From Proteobacteria bacterium ST_bin11 (GTDB taxonomy: Bacteria; Pseudomonadota; Gammaproteobacteria; Methylococcales; Methylomonadaceae), in assembly GCA_002083615.1 (NCBI GenBank), contig MSXO01000070.1:1-23197 (forward strand): a stretch of DNA of 23,197 nt, given 5' to 3'. The position numbers were made by a program, and so were the translations under genes. The notes beneath the pieces are model-generated. The model saw only the letters and a program-made list of their open reading frames with translations, was not told the origin of the DNA and did not search any database. Below are positions 1 through 6,518 of this stretch, piece after piece. Positions within the stretch are counted from its first letter, which is position 1, and every line of letters starts with the position of its first letter.

Positions 1-178
1 GGGGATAGGCAGCAAAGGGTCGGGTGTTGACCGCCCGCTCTTCAGATTCATCGCCGGAAAGCTGTCATTTTTTTTGGGTTTTACCAATCGCGCATTTCAC
101 CTTAAATTAAGCGATAATCGGCATTCCGTCCGTATGGACAATACACCAGCAATGGTTTTTTTAAAGTCAGAGAAAGTG

Positions 179-388
179 ATGGCAGCATTAGTAGAAGGCA
201 AAGTAAAGTGGTTCAACGATGAAAAAGGCTTTGGTTTCATTGAGCAAGCCGGCGGCAAAGATGTCTTTGTCCACTTTAGTGTGATCCAAGGCAGCGGTCG
301 GAAAAGCCTGAAAGAAGGCCAGCGCGTGACGATGGAAGTGACCGCTGGGGCCAAAGGCCCACAAGCTGAAAACGTGACGCCTTTATAG
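179..388 (+). CDS. CspA-family cold-shock protein (69 aa)
   Basis: Small single-domain cold-shock protein that binds single-stranded RNA or DNA in the cytoplasm and acts as an RNA chaperone. The sequence shows both nucleic-acid-binding signatures: RNP1 KGFGFIE and RNP2 VFVHFS, after the usual GKVKWFN start. The frame is open further upstream, to an ATG at 74, but those 35 residues resemble no cold-shock family and the usual length is 65-70 aa, so I start at the ATG at 179 (MAALVEGKVKW), preceded by a weak AGAGA ribosome site. The long AT-rich leader would suit the cold-regulated 5' UTRs known for this family, but that is inference. It is followed by a hairpin terminator, stands alone on the plus strand, and marks the ordinary chromosome left of the defence island. 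Confidence 0.93.
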   Translation: MAALVEGKVKWFNDEKGFGFIEQAGGKDVFVHFSVIQGSGRKSLKEGQRVTMEVTAGAKGPQAENVTPL

Positions 389-408
389 TCGTCTAATCAG
401 AGGTCTGC

Positions 409-449
409 CAAGCGTGAAACCCAGTCCGGTCTAAACGCTTGTTTTTATT
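409..449 (+). terminator. Rho-independent terminator of the cold-shock gene
   Basis: The inverted repeat CAAGCGT (409-415) / ACGCTTG (435-441) forms a 7-bp stem with a 19-nt loop and is followed directly by TTTTTATT. It lies 20 bases after the cold-shock stop codon, as expected for an intrinsic terminator. The remaining bases to 580 hold no gene that I can support. Confidence 0.6.
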
Positions 450-580
450 GTAAATAATGGCGGTAAATCTCGACGTTTTAACATAATCAGCGTTATGCGA
501 AGTCACACTGTTAACGCAATATAATTGCGTCCTGTTTTAGCAAAGTTGAAATGTCCTATCTGGAGTAACTTAACCACGCG

Positions 581-913
581 TTAATTTACCCGGGAGTCGG
601 AAGCAATGTGTGTAGTGGCCCGATAACATAAATCGCAGGAACTGATACCCAAAAAAGGCTTTAATACCCCAACGTTTTTCCCTGCATCTAGCATTTTACC
701 AAGCTTGATTGAAAACTCTGCTCCCACGGTAGATGTCTCCCAATCTTCTGGAATCACCCCGACCTCGGTCAGCTTATAACCCGGCGGAACAGTCGCAGCC
801 GCGCCGAAAGCCCTGTCGCCGGGAGCGTGGAGCCCCAACTGGGCAACAGGCAAATAGCGGCGGCTGGCTTCCTTTACACCCCTGTCCGCTTCCCTATCTC
901 GCGGCTCACTCAT
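581..913 (-). pseudogene. Truncated type I restriction specificity subunit (hsdS remnant)
   Basis: Residues about 45-89 read like the start of an HsdS target-recognition domain (YKLTEVGVIPEDWE, then LGKMLDAGKNVGVLKPFLG). A full HsdS has about 400 residues with two recognition domains; this frame has 110 and stops. Similarity ends at about position 647, after which the peptide is unrelated, so the second half and most of the first recognition domain are missing. The first 43 residues are also unlike HsdS and may be a substituted leader. Its start overlaps the stop of the DUF1016 gene by 4 nt (ATGA), the relic of a translationally coupled hsdM-DUF1016-hsdS operon. It is unlikely to be functional. 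Confidence 0.7.
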
Positions 914-1923
914 TGCTCCGCCTCGCGTAAGGTATCTTCCAACTCTCGCCGCAGCTCTTCCCTATCCGGCAGGTACAGCTGATATTTCTGCACGAATAAT
1001 TGGCTGTTCAGGTTGTAGGTGGCGTATTCCACCAGCAGTTCGTCTTTATGCCGACTGAGGATGATGCCGATGGGCGGATTGTCGCCTTCGATATTTTCCT
1101 CGTTGGCAAAATAGCCCAGGTACATGTTCATTTGGCCAATGTCGTGATGCTGCACATCGCCCATTTTCAGGTCGATCAGCACAAAGCAACGCAAAATACG
1201 GTGATAAAACACCAGGTCTACTTTGTAATGGGTGTTGTTGAGGGTAATGCGGTATTGCCTGCCGACAAAGGTGAAGCCTTTACCCAGCTCCAGTAAAAAT
1301 TGCTGCAAATGATTGCACAACAAGGTTTCGAGTTGGGTTTCCGAGACCTGCGCCGGCTCCGGGATTTTCAGAAATTCAAAAATGTAGGGTTCGCGCAGCA
1401 GATCGGTGGGTTGGGCCAGCGTTTGGCCTTGTGCGGCCAACTGCAATACCCCGGCTTTATCTTTACTGGCCGCCAGTCTTAAAAACAAGGAAGAGGCTTT
1501 TTGGCGTTTCAGCTCCGGCACCGACCAGCGTTCGGCGATGGCCTGTTTTTCGTAGAAACTACGTTCCAACTCGTCATCGAGCTTTAATAATTCGACATAG
1601 TGTGACCAGCTCAATTGGTGAGAAGGCTTCTGACTTATTGGGTAACGCAAATAGAACAGGCGCATGTAGACCAAATTGCTGCGACTGAAGCCTTTGCCGT
1701 GGCGCAGGCTTAAGTCGGTAGCCAAGGTGCCGATCAAGGCTTTGCCATACTCGGCGCGGATTTTGCCGTCTTGCTCAAACTCGATGATATGCCGACCCAC
1801 TTGCCAGTAGGTTTCCAGCAGACTGATATTGACAGCCTGCATGGCCTGCACCCGGCCTTGGGTATAGCTGTCGGTGATGCGCTCCAGCAGGGTTTGATAA
1901 TCAGTGTTTTGGGTCAACTCCAT
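910..1923 (-). CDS. DUF1016 / YhcG-type PDDEXK nuclease
   Basis: A 337-aa protein of the DUF1016 (YhcG) family, often found inside type I restriction operons. The N-terminal half (about 10-150) is the helical DUF1016 N domain, with SLLETYWQVGRHI near residues 34-46 and GKGFSRSNL near 76-84. The C-terminal half is a PD-(D/E)XK nuclease fold: D236 in YKVDLVFYH, D251-L-K253 as the (D/E)XK pair, then Q264 and Y268 in GQMNMY, a helix typical of this superfamily. Length and motifs look intact, unlike both neighbours. It overlaps the hsdM remnant by about 10 nt and the hsdS remnant by 4 nt, so it was co-translated with them. Exact role is unknown: a nuclease accessory to restriction is the family-based guess, and survival in a dead operon hints at independent use. 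Confidence 0.85.
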   Translation of the reverse strand: MELTQNTDYQTLLERITDSYTQGRVQAMQAVNISLLETYWQVGRHIIEFEQDGKIRAEYGKALIGTLATDLSLRHGKGFSRSNLVYMRLFYLRYPISQKPSHQLSWSHYVELLKLDDELERSFYEKQAIAERWSVPELKRQKASSLFLRLAASKDKAGVLQLAAQGQTLAQPTDLLREPYIFEFLKIPEPAQVSETQLETLLCNHLQQFLLELGKGFTFVGRQYRITLNNTHYKVDLVFYHRILRCFVLIDLKMGDVQHHDIGQMNMYLGYFANEENIEGDNPPIGIILSRHKDELLVEYATYNLNSQLFVQKYQLYLPDREELRRELEDTLREAEQ

Positions 1924-2282
1924 GCAAACCCCATCCTTTGCAGGTGGCCGTTGACTTTGGCTTCCAATGCGTCCACTCGCAAATTGATTTGTGGCACCGG
2001 GGTTTCGTAGCGTTCGGCCAGTTGCTTGACGCGCTGGGTCAATTGCTGGCTGATGCGGTCCATTTCGCCGTGGATGCCCTTGAGGGCGACCATGTCTTGA
2101 AAACTGGCCCCTTCCGGGATGGTGACCGGGGCATAAGGCATGCCGGCGTATTTATCACTGACGTATTTGATGAACAACAATACCAGCACATAATCCTTGT
2201 ACTGAGATGCATCCATTCCGCCGCGCAGTTCGTCGCAGCTTTTCCATAGCGAGCTATACAGCTCGGATTTTTTGATGGCCAT
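1914..2282 (-). pseudogene. Internally deleted type I methyltransferase (hsdM remnant)
   Basis: This 122-aa frame joins the two ends of an HsdM. Residues 1 to about 75 match the HsdM N-terminal helical domain (SLWKSCDELRGGMDASQYKD, then LLFIKYVSDKYAG). Residues from about 80 onward (RVKQLAERYETPVPQI, then VNGHLQRMGFAW) look like the extreme C-terminus of the same family. The whole catalytic domain, including the SAM-binding and NPPF/Y motifs, is absent; HsdM normally has 500-800 residues. The deletion kept the frame, so a short protein could still be made, but it cannot methylate DNA. It led the old operon, directly upstream of the DUF1016 gene. Confidence 0.75.
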
Positions 2283-2298
2283 GTGTGTTTGTTATTAT

Positions 2299-2332
2299 CT
2301 ACCGGTAGAAATTTGGGGGTAGAGTGATTATA
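2299..2332 (-). promoter_or_regulatory. Possible promoter and palindrome upstream of the hsdM remnant
   Basis: A perfect TATAAT (minus strand, 2332-2327) lies about 45 bases before the hsdM remnant start, but no good -35 box is visible at the right distance. Between it and the gene sits the 10-bp palindrome CTACCGGTAG (2299-2308), placed where an operator would overlap the transcript start. Weak evidence. Confidence 0.3.
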
Positions 2333-2413
2333 AAATCCTTGTAACCTTAAGTCGTGAGGTTAACTCTAGTGAGCGGAGAATACACTGATAGCGAGCGCTG
2401 TTTCAATTGCGGC

Positions 2414-2650
2414 CTATACGCGAATCGCTTGATAACCTTTTTTACATTTGGCCGTGCACAACTTATTCTCGGCAACGATGGCTTCTTCCTGGGTGTCGAA
2501 CCACTCCTTCCTGACCGTGCCTGGAGAACCTACCCTGCCCCACTCCTTGATCAGCGACCAATCATCAAATAGACCCGGCGTTACAAACATCTGATAAAAA
2601 CGATGCATGTTGTCTTTGTCATCGTGTCGTTCCATATATAGATGATTCAT
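2414..2650 (-). CDS. WGR-domain protein, copy 1 (78 aa)
   Basis: Short protein made almost entirely of a WGR domain: EWGRVGSPGTVRKEWF carries the name-giving W-G-R, and a C-terminal KGY closes the fold. WGR domains occur in PARPs and in many small bacterial proteins and can bind nucleic acid; for such stand-alone proteins the function is not established. The start lies 3 bases after the recombinase stop, and the ribosome site GGAGAG sits in the last recombinase codons, so the two are coupled. The first 51 residues are identical to the second copy at 22197-22427, whereas the last 25-27 residues differ strongly. It lies on the left edge of the defence island. Confidence 0.7.
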   Translation of the reverse strand: MNHLYMERHDDKDNMHRFYQMFVTPGLFDDWSLIKEWGRVGSPGTVRKEWFDTQEEAIVAENKLCTAKCKKGYQAIRV

Positions 2651-2966
2651 CGCTTACTCTCCAGAATGGTTGACGGACTTTTCACTTTGCGTAGATTTCA
2701 TCCCCGCTTCCCGAATCCGCATAATGGTTTGCCAGGTGGTTTTGAATTCCCGAGCCAACTCCGAAACGTTGCTGCCAGCGGCCAATCGTTTCACCACTTC
2801 AGCACGATCTTCCGCATTGATCGCCGGCGGCCGACCAAACTGCTTACCCGCGGCCTTCGCGCGACTAAGGCCAGCCTGGGTTCGCTCAATCAGCAGATCA
2901 CGCTCAAACTCAGCGACCGCTGCGATCACCTGCATAGTCATCTAGCCGGCAGAACTGGTCAGATCA
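2498..2966 (-). repeat. Direct repeat of the recombinase-WGR module, left copy
   Basis: This 469-bp stretch matches 22275-22743 in the same orientation at a constant offset of 19,777 bp without visible indels. It covers the first 51 WGR codons and the last about 103 recombinase codons. Similarity ends abruptly at about 2966, inside the recombinase reading frame, and decays on the other side within the WGR C-terminal codons. Confidence 0.85.
2654..2966 (-). pseudogene. Truncated serine recombinase, 3' remnant
   Basis: Copy of the C-terminal half of the serine recombinase at 22431-23051. It keeps the end of the catalytic domain, the long E helix (EFERDLLIERTQAG) and the helix-turn-helix (SNVSELAREFKTTWQTIMRI), but lacks residues 1-103 with the catalytic serine. 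The codon matching K111 of the full copy is TAG (2942-2944), a single-base change from AAG. Upstream of it homology continues only to the codon for D104. A peptide of 95 aa starting at the ATG at 2941 could still be made and might bind DNA as a catalytically dead HTH protein, which is speculative. No promoter is evident. Confidence 0.8.
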
Positions 2967-3010
2967 GCGCAAAGTCGGGTAATATTCAGCAGCCTGTATG
3001 AAGAGCCTCC

Positions 3011-3613
3011 ATGACTGAAGCGTTACTACTCTTGTTCATCCTGACTATGGTGTATTTCATGACGAAGAAACCTAAAACCACCCCCGAAAAGCCAATATCT
3101 ACAAAGGCCAAAGCGGAACAACCTGCAGCACCGGTAGCCAGTAAAACTACCGCTAAAAAAACCAGCACCACGCAGAAAACCCCGAAAAAGACCCCGGATG
3201 TCGAAGCCAACGCTAAGGCTGAACAGACACCTACGATCAAAGTGACTAAAAAACTAACGGAAACGCCTACAGCAGCTATAACTCCCTCTGCCGAAACCGA
3301 ACAACCTAAAACTACCAAAACCACCGCTAAAAAATCCAGTCCAGCAAAGAAAGCGCCGAAAAAGCCTGAAACCGCAGTCCCGGAACCCGTAGTGGCAACG
3401 TCGGAAATATCGGCAAGTGAACGGACCGGTTTAACCGCAGGCAGCATTTGGCATTACTTATCCGAGAACGGCGCTACCTCGGTTACAAAACTGATTAAAG
3501 AACTGCCGGAAGAAGAAAAAGTCATCCAGCGAGGTATTGGCTGGTTGGGCCAGGAAGGCAAAATCACACTGAGTATCTTAGACCGGGCCGAGATGATAGC
3601 GCTGAAAGAATAG
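3011..3613 (+). CDS. Winged-helix (DUF2582-like) protein with a Lys/Ala/Thr/Pro-rich, H1-like tail
   Basis: A 200-aa protein in three parts. Residues 4-16 (EALLLLFILTMVYF) form a short hydrophobic segment that could anchor it in the membrane. Residues 17 to about 135 are a low-complexity, strongly basic linker rich in K, A, T and P, with repeats of the TTAKK / KKAPKK kind, like histone-H1 tails and Ku-associated basic tails. Residues about 140-200 (LTAGSIWHYLSENG to the end) match the small winged-helix family DUF2582. Suggested role: non-specific or architectural DNA binding, perhaps at the membrane. The start at 3011 follows GAAGAG at 5 bases; an alternative ATG at 3059 would remove the hydrophobic segment but has no ribosome site. 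It is one of the few plus-strand genes, directly beside the left repeat boundary. Confidence 0.75.
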   Translation: MTEALLLLFILTMVYFMTKKPKTTPEKPISTKAKAEQPAAPVASKTTAKKTSTTQKTPKKTPDVEANAKAEQTPTIKVTKKLTETPTAAITPSAETEQPKTTKTTAKKSSPAKKAPKKPETAVPEPVVATSEISASERTGLTAGSIWHYLSENGATSVTKLIKELPEEEKVIQRGIGWLGQEGKITLSILDRAEMIALKE

Positions 3614-3626
3614 CTTTGCTTGTAAT

Positions 3627-3660
3627 AGGACGGGTAATGGCCAATCAGTTCGTCCTTGTT
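3627..3660 (+). terminator. Possible terminator after the winged-helix gene
   Basis: AGGACG (3627-3632) and CGTCCT (3651-3656) form a 6-bp stem around an 18-nt loop, followed by TGTTTC. It is 14 bases after the stop codon. The T-tract is short, so efficiency is doubtful. Confidence 0.4.
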
Positions 3661-4439
3661 TCACAGTAAAGGATGACGATTTTGATCGGGCGTTCGTGGT
3701 TTGGCCGCTAATTTTTGTATCAGACTAAAAGCGTTTTATTGCGATGGATCTGAAATTAAAATTGGCAGAATTTATTGGTTTGTAGAAATTTGCGTACTCA
3801 CAGTTTCGGCCACTATGTGTAGTTCCAAATTATGTGTAGATCGTTCCTATCACCTGGATGAGAGGTAGATTCCACGTGGGATACAGCCAATATGAGTAAT
3901 TCTTAGCTTCACATAGTTTCGCCGGTAGTCCTGAAGTAAAAACTCATAGGCATCAGGGATTCAATGACTCACGTCCTGCGCCACTCAACCAGTAAGCTAT
4001 TTGATAGCCAATTGACACCCTAACTTGAGATTTCATGACTATCACAATGAATCAAAGTGCTGGACTCAACAATGAGCCGATGTAATCTAACCGATGGCAA
4101 GTGGATGCTGCATCTTCAAGCATTGAAATTATGTGTAGTTGCACTTGGCCTTATGCAACGGATACCAAGGGCTGAGCCATAAGACAAATTTGCATATACA
4201 CATAGTTTGGATCTACACATAGTGGCCGCTATGTGTAGATCAACATAACGGCCAATTGCCGACCTTCGGGGTTGATTTCTGAATGGCCGGTTTATGTCAT
4301 AAATTGCTCATGTAACGGGTAGAATAAGGAGACGCGGTCAGCGTCTGTCTTGATTCGATTGATGGGCATGGCCTTTACGACTACTATTCACCGGATAAGC
4401 TCCTTATTCGATTGATATGTGTTTTTAAACACACGTAAA
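3661..4439. other. Non-coding stretch with dispersed TATGTGTAG motifs
   Basis: No gene supported in about 780 bases: all frames are broken by stops. It holds a family of short motifs in both orientations: CTATGTGTAG at 3813-3822, TTATGTGTAGATC at 3830-3842, TTATGTGTAG at 4129-4138, TACACATAG at 4197-4205, and the palindromic pair at 4210-4241. A 6-bp inverted repeat AGACGC/GCGTCT (4330-4346) and the near-perfect TGTGTTTTTAAACACA (4418-4433) follow. The latter lies just past the glycosylase stop and could act as a weak hairpin end signal on the minus strand. ATTCGATTGAT occurs twice, near 4353 and 4408. Confidence 0.6.
4210..4241. repeat. Long palindrome built from two TATGTGTAG-type motifs
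   Basis: GATCTACACATAG (4210-4222) and its exact reverse complement CTATGTGTAGATC (4229-4241) are separated by TGGCCG: 13-bp perfect arms and a 6-nt spacer. There is no T-tract, so it is not a standard terminator. Arm length and reuse of the motif nearby suggest a dimeric protein site such as an operator, a tyrosine-recombinase core or a transposon end. Related sequence (TGTGTAGTGGCC, then CATAA) occurs at 609-630 near the hsdS break. Confidence 0.8.
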
Positions 4440-5219
4440 CTACTCATACAAAACCTGCTCTTGAGTGTAGTATGTGCTTTTCCCCCCAATTTTTTCGTTA
4501 ATAATCGAATGACCTGTTGGTGATTCTGTGGCATTTTTGTTATGAACGCATAAGAAATCTCGTATTTCACCACTTATAAGATCAGGCTTTCTTTCGACTA
4601 TTGAATTTTCAGCCCTCAAAAGCACATCCCCAATCTTCTGATGAAGAACCTCTATTGCATCCCTCGGTAGTTTTCCACATTTTGTTTTTGGTGATATTAG
4701 AGCAGCCCAAAGTATTTCATCCGCATAAGCATTGCCAATGCCTCTCATATTGCTTTGATCTATGAGAAAACCCTTGACTGTTGCGGTTTTCTTTTTATCC
4801 AAGCATGAAGCAAGATAATCAATTGTAAAGTTCTCAGAAAGCGCATCTGGTACATCTGAATATTCTGGATTTATTACCGCAATTGCTTGCTGCATAAAAT
4901 CTGACATGACAAAAAAATCACCATCTTCAAATTCTAATTTGATTATCTGGTGTTTAATATTTCCTTCTTCATTAATATATAACTGCCCTTCTCGCATTAA
5001 ATGCATGCTGACCTTAACCCCATTATCAAAAGAGAAAATCAGCTCTTTTCCTTCCCTGCTTACAGCACTGACAGAAGCCCCACACAAGGCATCCATAAAA
5101 TGTTCTGTAGTTGTGGTTTGCTTCTTAGTTTTTGACGCGTTCACTTTCAGGACTTTTTTACCCAAAAGACGCTTTTCTAGGTTTTTACTTATGACTTGTA
5201 AATCTGGGAGTTCAGGCAT
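4440..5219 (-). CDS. Fpg/Nei-family DNA glycosylase with zincless finger (259 aa)
   Basis: Base-excision glycosylase/AP-lyase of the formamidopyrimidine/endonuclease VIII family. MPELPD gives the catalytic N-terminal proline and E3; K58 (REGKEL) is the conserved beta-hairpin lysine; MRGIGNAYADEILWAALISP (158-177) is the helix-two-turn-helix. The C-terminal region (225-259) keeps the shape of the Fpg zinc finger (HNKNA, then GGKSTYY) but has lost all four zinc cysteines and carries K instead of the usual R before ST, i.e. a zincless finger as in NEIL1 and many Bacteroidetes-type relatives. I start at the ATG at 5219 because the catalytic proline must follow the initiator Met; the frame extends 26 residues upstream without meaning. 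This start lies inside the last codons of the TIR-like gene (8-nt overlap), so the two are translationally coupled. Codon use is AT-rich. Housekeeping repair and defence against modified phage DNA are both possible. Confidence 0.85.
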   Translation of the reverse strand: MPELPDLQVISKNLEKRLLGKKVLKVNASKTKKQTTTTEHFMDALCGASVSAVSREGKELIFSFDNGVKVSMHLMREGQLYINEEGNIKHQIIKLEFEDGDFFVMSDFMQQAIAVINPEYSDVPDALSENFTIDYLASCLDKKKTATVKGFLIDQSNMRGIGNAYADEILWAALISPKTKCGKLPRDAIEVLHQKIGDVLLRAENSIVERKPDLISGEIRDFLCVHNKNATESPTGHSIINEKIGGKSTYYTQEQVLYE

Positions 5220-6216
5220 TGTTGTTCTCCAGTAATTTCTCAGTGTGCTCAGATGAGAGTGGAATTGTCTTGGATACCAGCGTTTCAAAATCATCATTCA
5301 GGAAGTTCCAAAAACTCGATTCCTTCTGAAATTCGAATGTAGGAACATTCTTTTTCTTATCGGTAGTTGGGTAGAAAGCGACTATTGCGCTATTGTCGAA
5401 TTTGTAGAAAGAATATGTGGGGTAAAAGTCATAAAGCCTCAATACAACTTTCCTTGGGTACTTCTTTTGGATGTTTAGAAAGAAATTAACAGCATCTTCT
5501 ACCAATCCCAGGATATAGCGCCCATCATCGAAATTATATGCAAGCTGCCTCATTAGTGCGTCATTTAGAAAGTTTGGAAGGAAAATGTACAGTCTTTTTG
5601 ATTCTTTTCTCTCTAGAAACCCCAAAATAAGATCATGGTTGTTTTCTCTCCAGCTCCTTGAGTGGATGAAAAAAAGCGCCAGTTCACTGGACATAGCAAG
5701 CAGAGTTTGGAATGCCCCCATAAAATCTTGAAACATTCCAGCTTTTGATAGCCCGGTAGACCGTAGATCAAGATCACGAATCTTTTCTCTCACTTCATAG
5801 CAAAACGGTGCTACAGCAGCACGTAGATTTCCATCGCTTCGATTGAAATATGTGCCTGGCTTTATTCCAAGCAGATCAGAAGGAAGATGCAACTCGCCAC
5901 TGTCTTCGGGAATTAAAAAGTAAACTCGATCCTTACCTAGTTTTCCGACAAAAAGCCCAAACTCAAAGATTACGTTATCCCGTACAGCTTTATGACGTCT
6001 ATTTCTTATTTTAAGGACATCGTCAGGACTGAATACGAATATTCCACAATCAAATTCATTGAGAGCATTCTCCAAGTCCTCTAATGAACTATTTGAAAGC
6101 TTGAAAATTCCCTGGCTCCATATAGTCACCTCAAAGTCATATGCAACTTCAGATTGGATGGCTCGGGCAAACGGCAAACTTTCAACGGATGAACCGATAA
6201 ATACTCTTGGCTTCAT
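5212..6216 (-). CDS. TIR-like (Cap12/PF10137-type) protein with C-terminal sensor-like domain
   Basis: A 334-aa two-domain protein. Residues 1 to about 150 match the TIR-like nucleotide-binding family found in CBASS/Pycsar effectors: KPRVFIGSS (2-10), VTIWSQGIF (30-38), FDCGIFVFSPDD (55-66), and RDNVIFEFGLFVGKLGKDR (79-97) containing the putative catalytic E85, then LPSDLLGI. Such domains degrade NAD+ to stop growth of infected cells. Residues about 160-334 are a separate domain of uncertain kind; LRLYDFYPTYSFYKFDN faintly recalls PLD-like/DUF5919 regions, which is a guess. No cyclase is adjacent, so it is not a standard CBASS. The start has AGGG about 8 bases upstream. It overlaps the downstream glycosylase by 8 nt, suggesting a two-gene defence operon. 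Confidence 0.8.
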   Translation of the reverse strand: MKPRVFIGSSVESLPFARAIQSEVAYDFEVTIWSQGIFKLSNSSLEDLENALNEFDCGIFVFSPDDVLKIRNRRHKAVRDNVIFEFGLFVGKLGKDRVYFLIPEDSGELHLPSDLLGIKPGTYFNRSDGNLRAAVAPFCYEVREKIRDLDLRSTGLSKAGMFQDFMGAFQTLLAMSSELALFFIHSRSWRENNHDLILGFLERKESKRLYIFLPNFLNDALMRQLAYNFDDGRYILGLVEDAVNFFLNIQKKYPRKVVLRLYDFYPTYSFYKFDNSAIVAFYPTTDKKKNVPTFEFQKESSFWNFLNDDFETLVSKTIPLSSEHTEKLLENNNA

Positions 6217-6277
6217 ACTCTAAACCCTGCTTTATTCTTCCATTCTCGCCGAACTGATTTTTTACACATAACAAGTT

Positions 6278-6304
6278 ATTATATAGGTCTGCATATCTTG
6301 TACA
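6278..6304 (-). promoter_or_regulatory. Possible promoter of the TIR-glycosylase operon
   Basis: On the minus strand TGTACA (6304-6299) and TATAAT (6283-6278) are spaced by 15 bases, about 62 bases before the TIR start. The inverted repeat ATAACTTGTTAT (6268-6279) overlaps the -10 box and could be an operator. The spacing is short, so this is tentative. Confidence 0.35.
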
Positions 6305-6320
6305 CTAAACATATTACTAA

Positions 6321-6518
6321 GGTCAATCTCCTTATGAAACCCTTGAAGTGTTGGATCGAACGCGTCGTCTTTTCTATGTGAGTTGCACAAGGGCATTGAA
6401 AGACTTAGCAGTCGTCCTCTTCACGACCGATCCTGAACAGGCAGAAGCACATGTGCGCCAACTTGATCTTTTTGAAGGTGAGGCCATTCACACAGAAGCC
6501 GTTTTCGAGGCAGCGTAA
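6321..6518 (+). pseudogene. C-terminal remnant of a UvrD/Rep-type helicase
   Basis: Open frame on the plus strand between a TAA at 6318-6320 and a TAA at 6516-6518, with no usable start codon. It encodes LDRTRRLFYVSCTRALKD followed by LAVVLFTTDPEQAEAH. The FYV-C-TRA pattern is helicase motif VI of the UvrD superfamily (usually YVACTRA or YVTCSRA), and the downstream strand plus short tail look like the natural C-terminus. Everything before it, over 400 residues, is missing. Such helicases accompany nucleases in Gabija and related defences, so this may mark a lost system. It is transcriptionally opposed to its neighbours and is short, so the call rests on one motif block. Confidence 0.65.

Noticed and set aside
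74..178. N-terminal extension of the cold-shock protein from the ATG at 74
   Set aside because: The extra 35 residues resemble no cold-shock family and the ATG at 179 gives the canonical length and start.
2986..3447. Minus-strand frame rich in A, V, F, L opposite the winged-helix gene
   Set aside because: It is antisense to a lysine/threonine-rich coding region, which automatically yields a hydrophobic frame; no ribosome site or family match.
3813..4241. CRISPR-like array
   Set aside because: The TATGTGTAG motifs are short, occur in both orientations and have irregular spacing; no repeat-spacer periodicity or cas genes are present.
4418..4433. Strong Rho-independent terminator for the glycosylase operon
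   Set aside because: The TGTGTTTTTAAACACA palindrome leaves too small a loop and has no T-tract on the minus strand; at most a weak hairpin.
5220..5297. Upstream extension of the glycosylase frame to 5297
   Set aside because: The family needs the catalytic proline directly after the initiator Met at 5219; the extension overlaps the TIR gene without similarity to anything.
5212..6216. Standard CBASS or Pycsar locus
   Set aside because: The TIR-like domain fits, but no cyclic-nucleotide synthase gene lies anywhere in the window.
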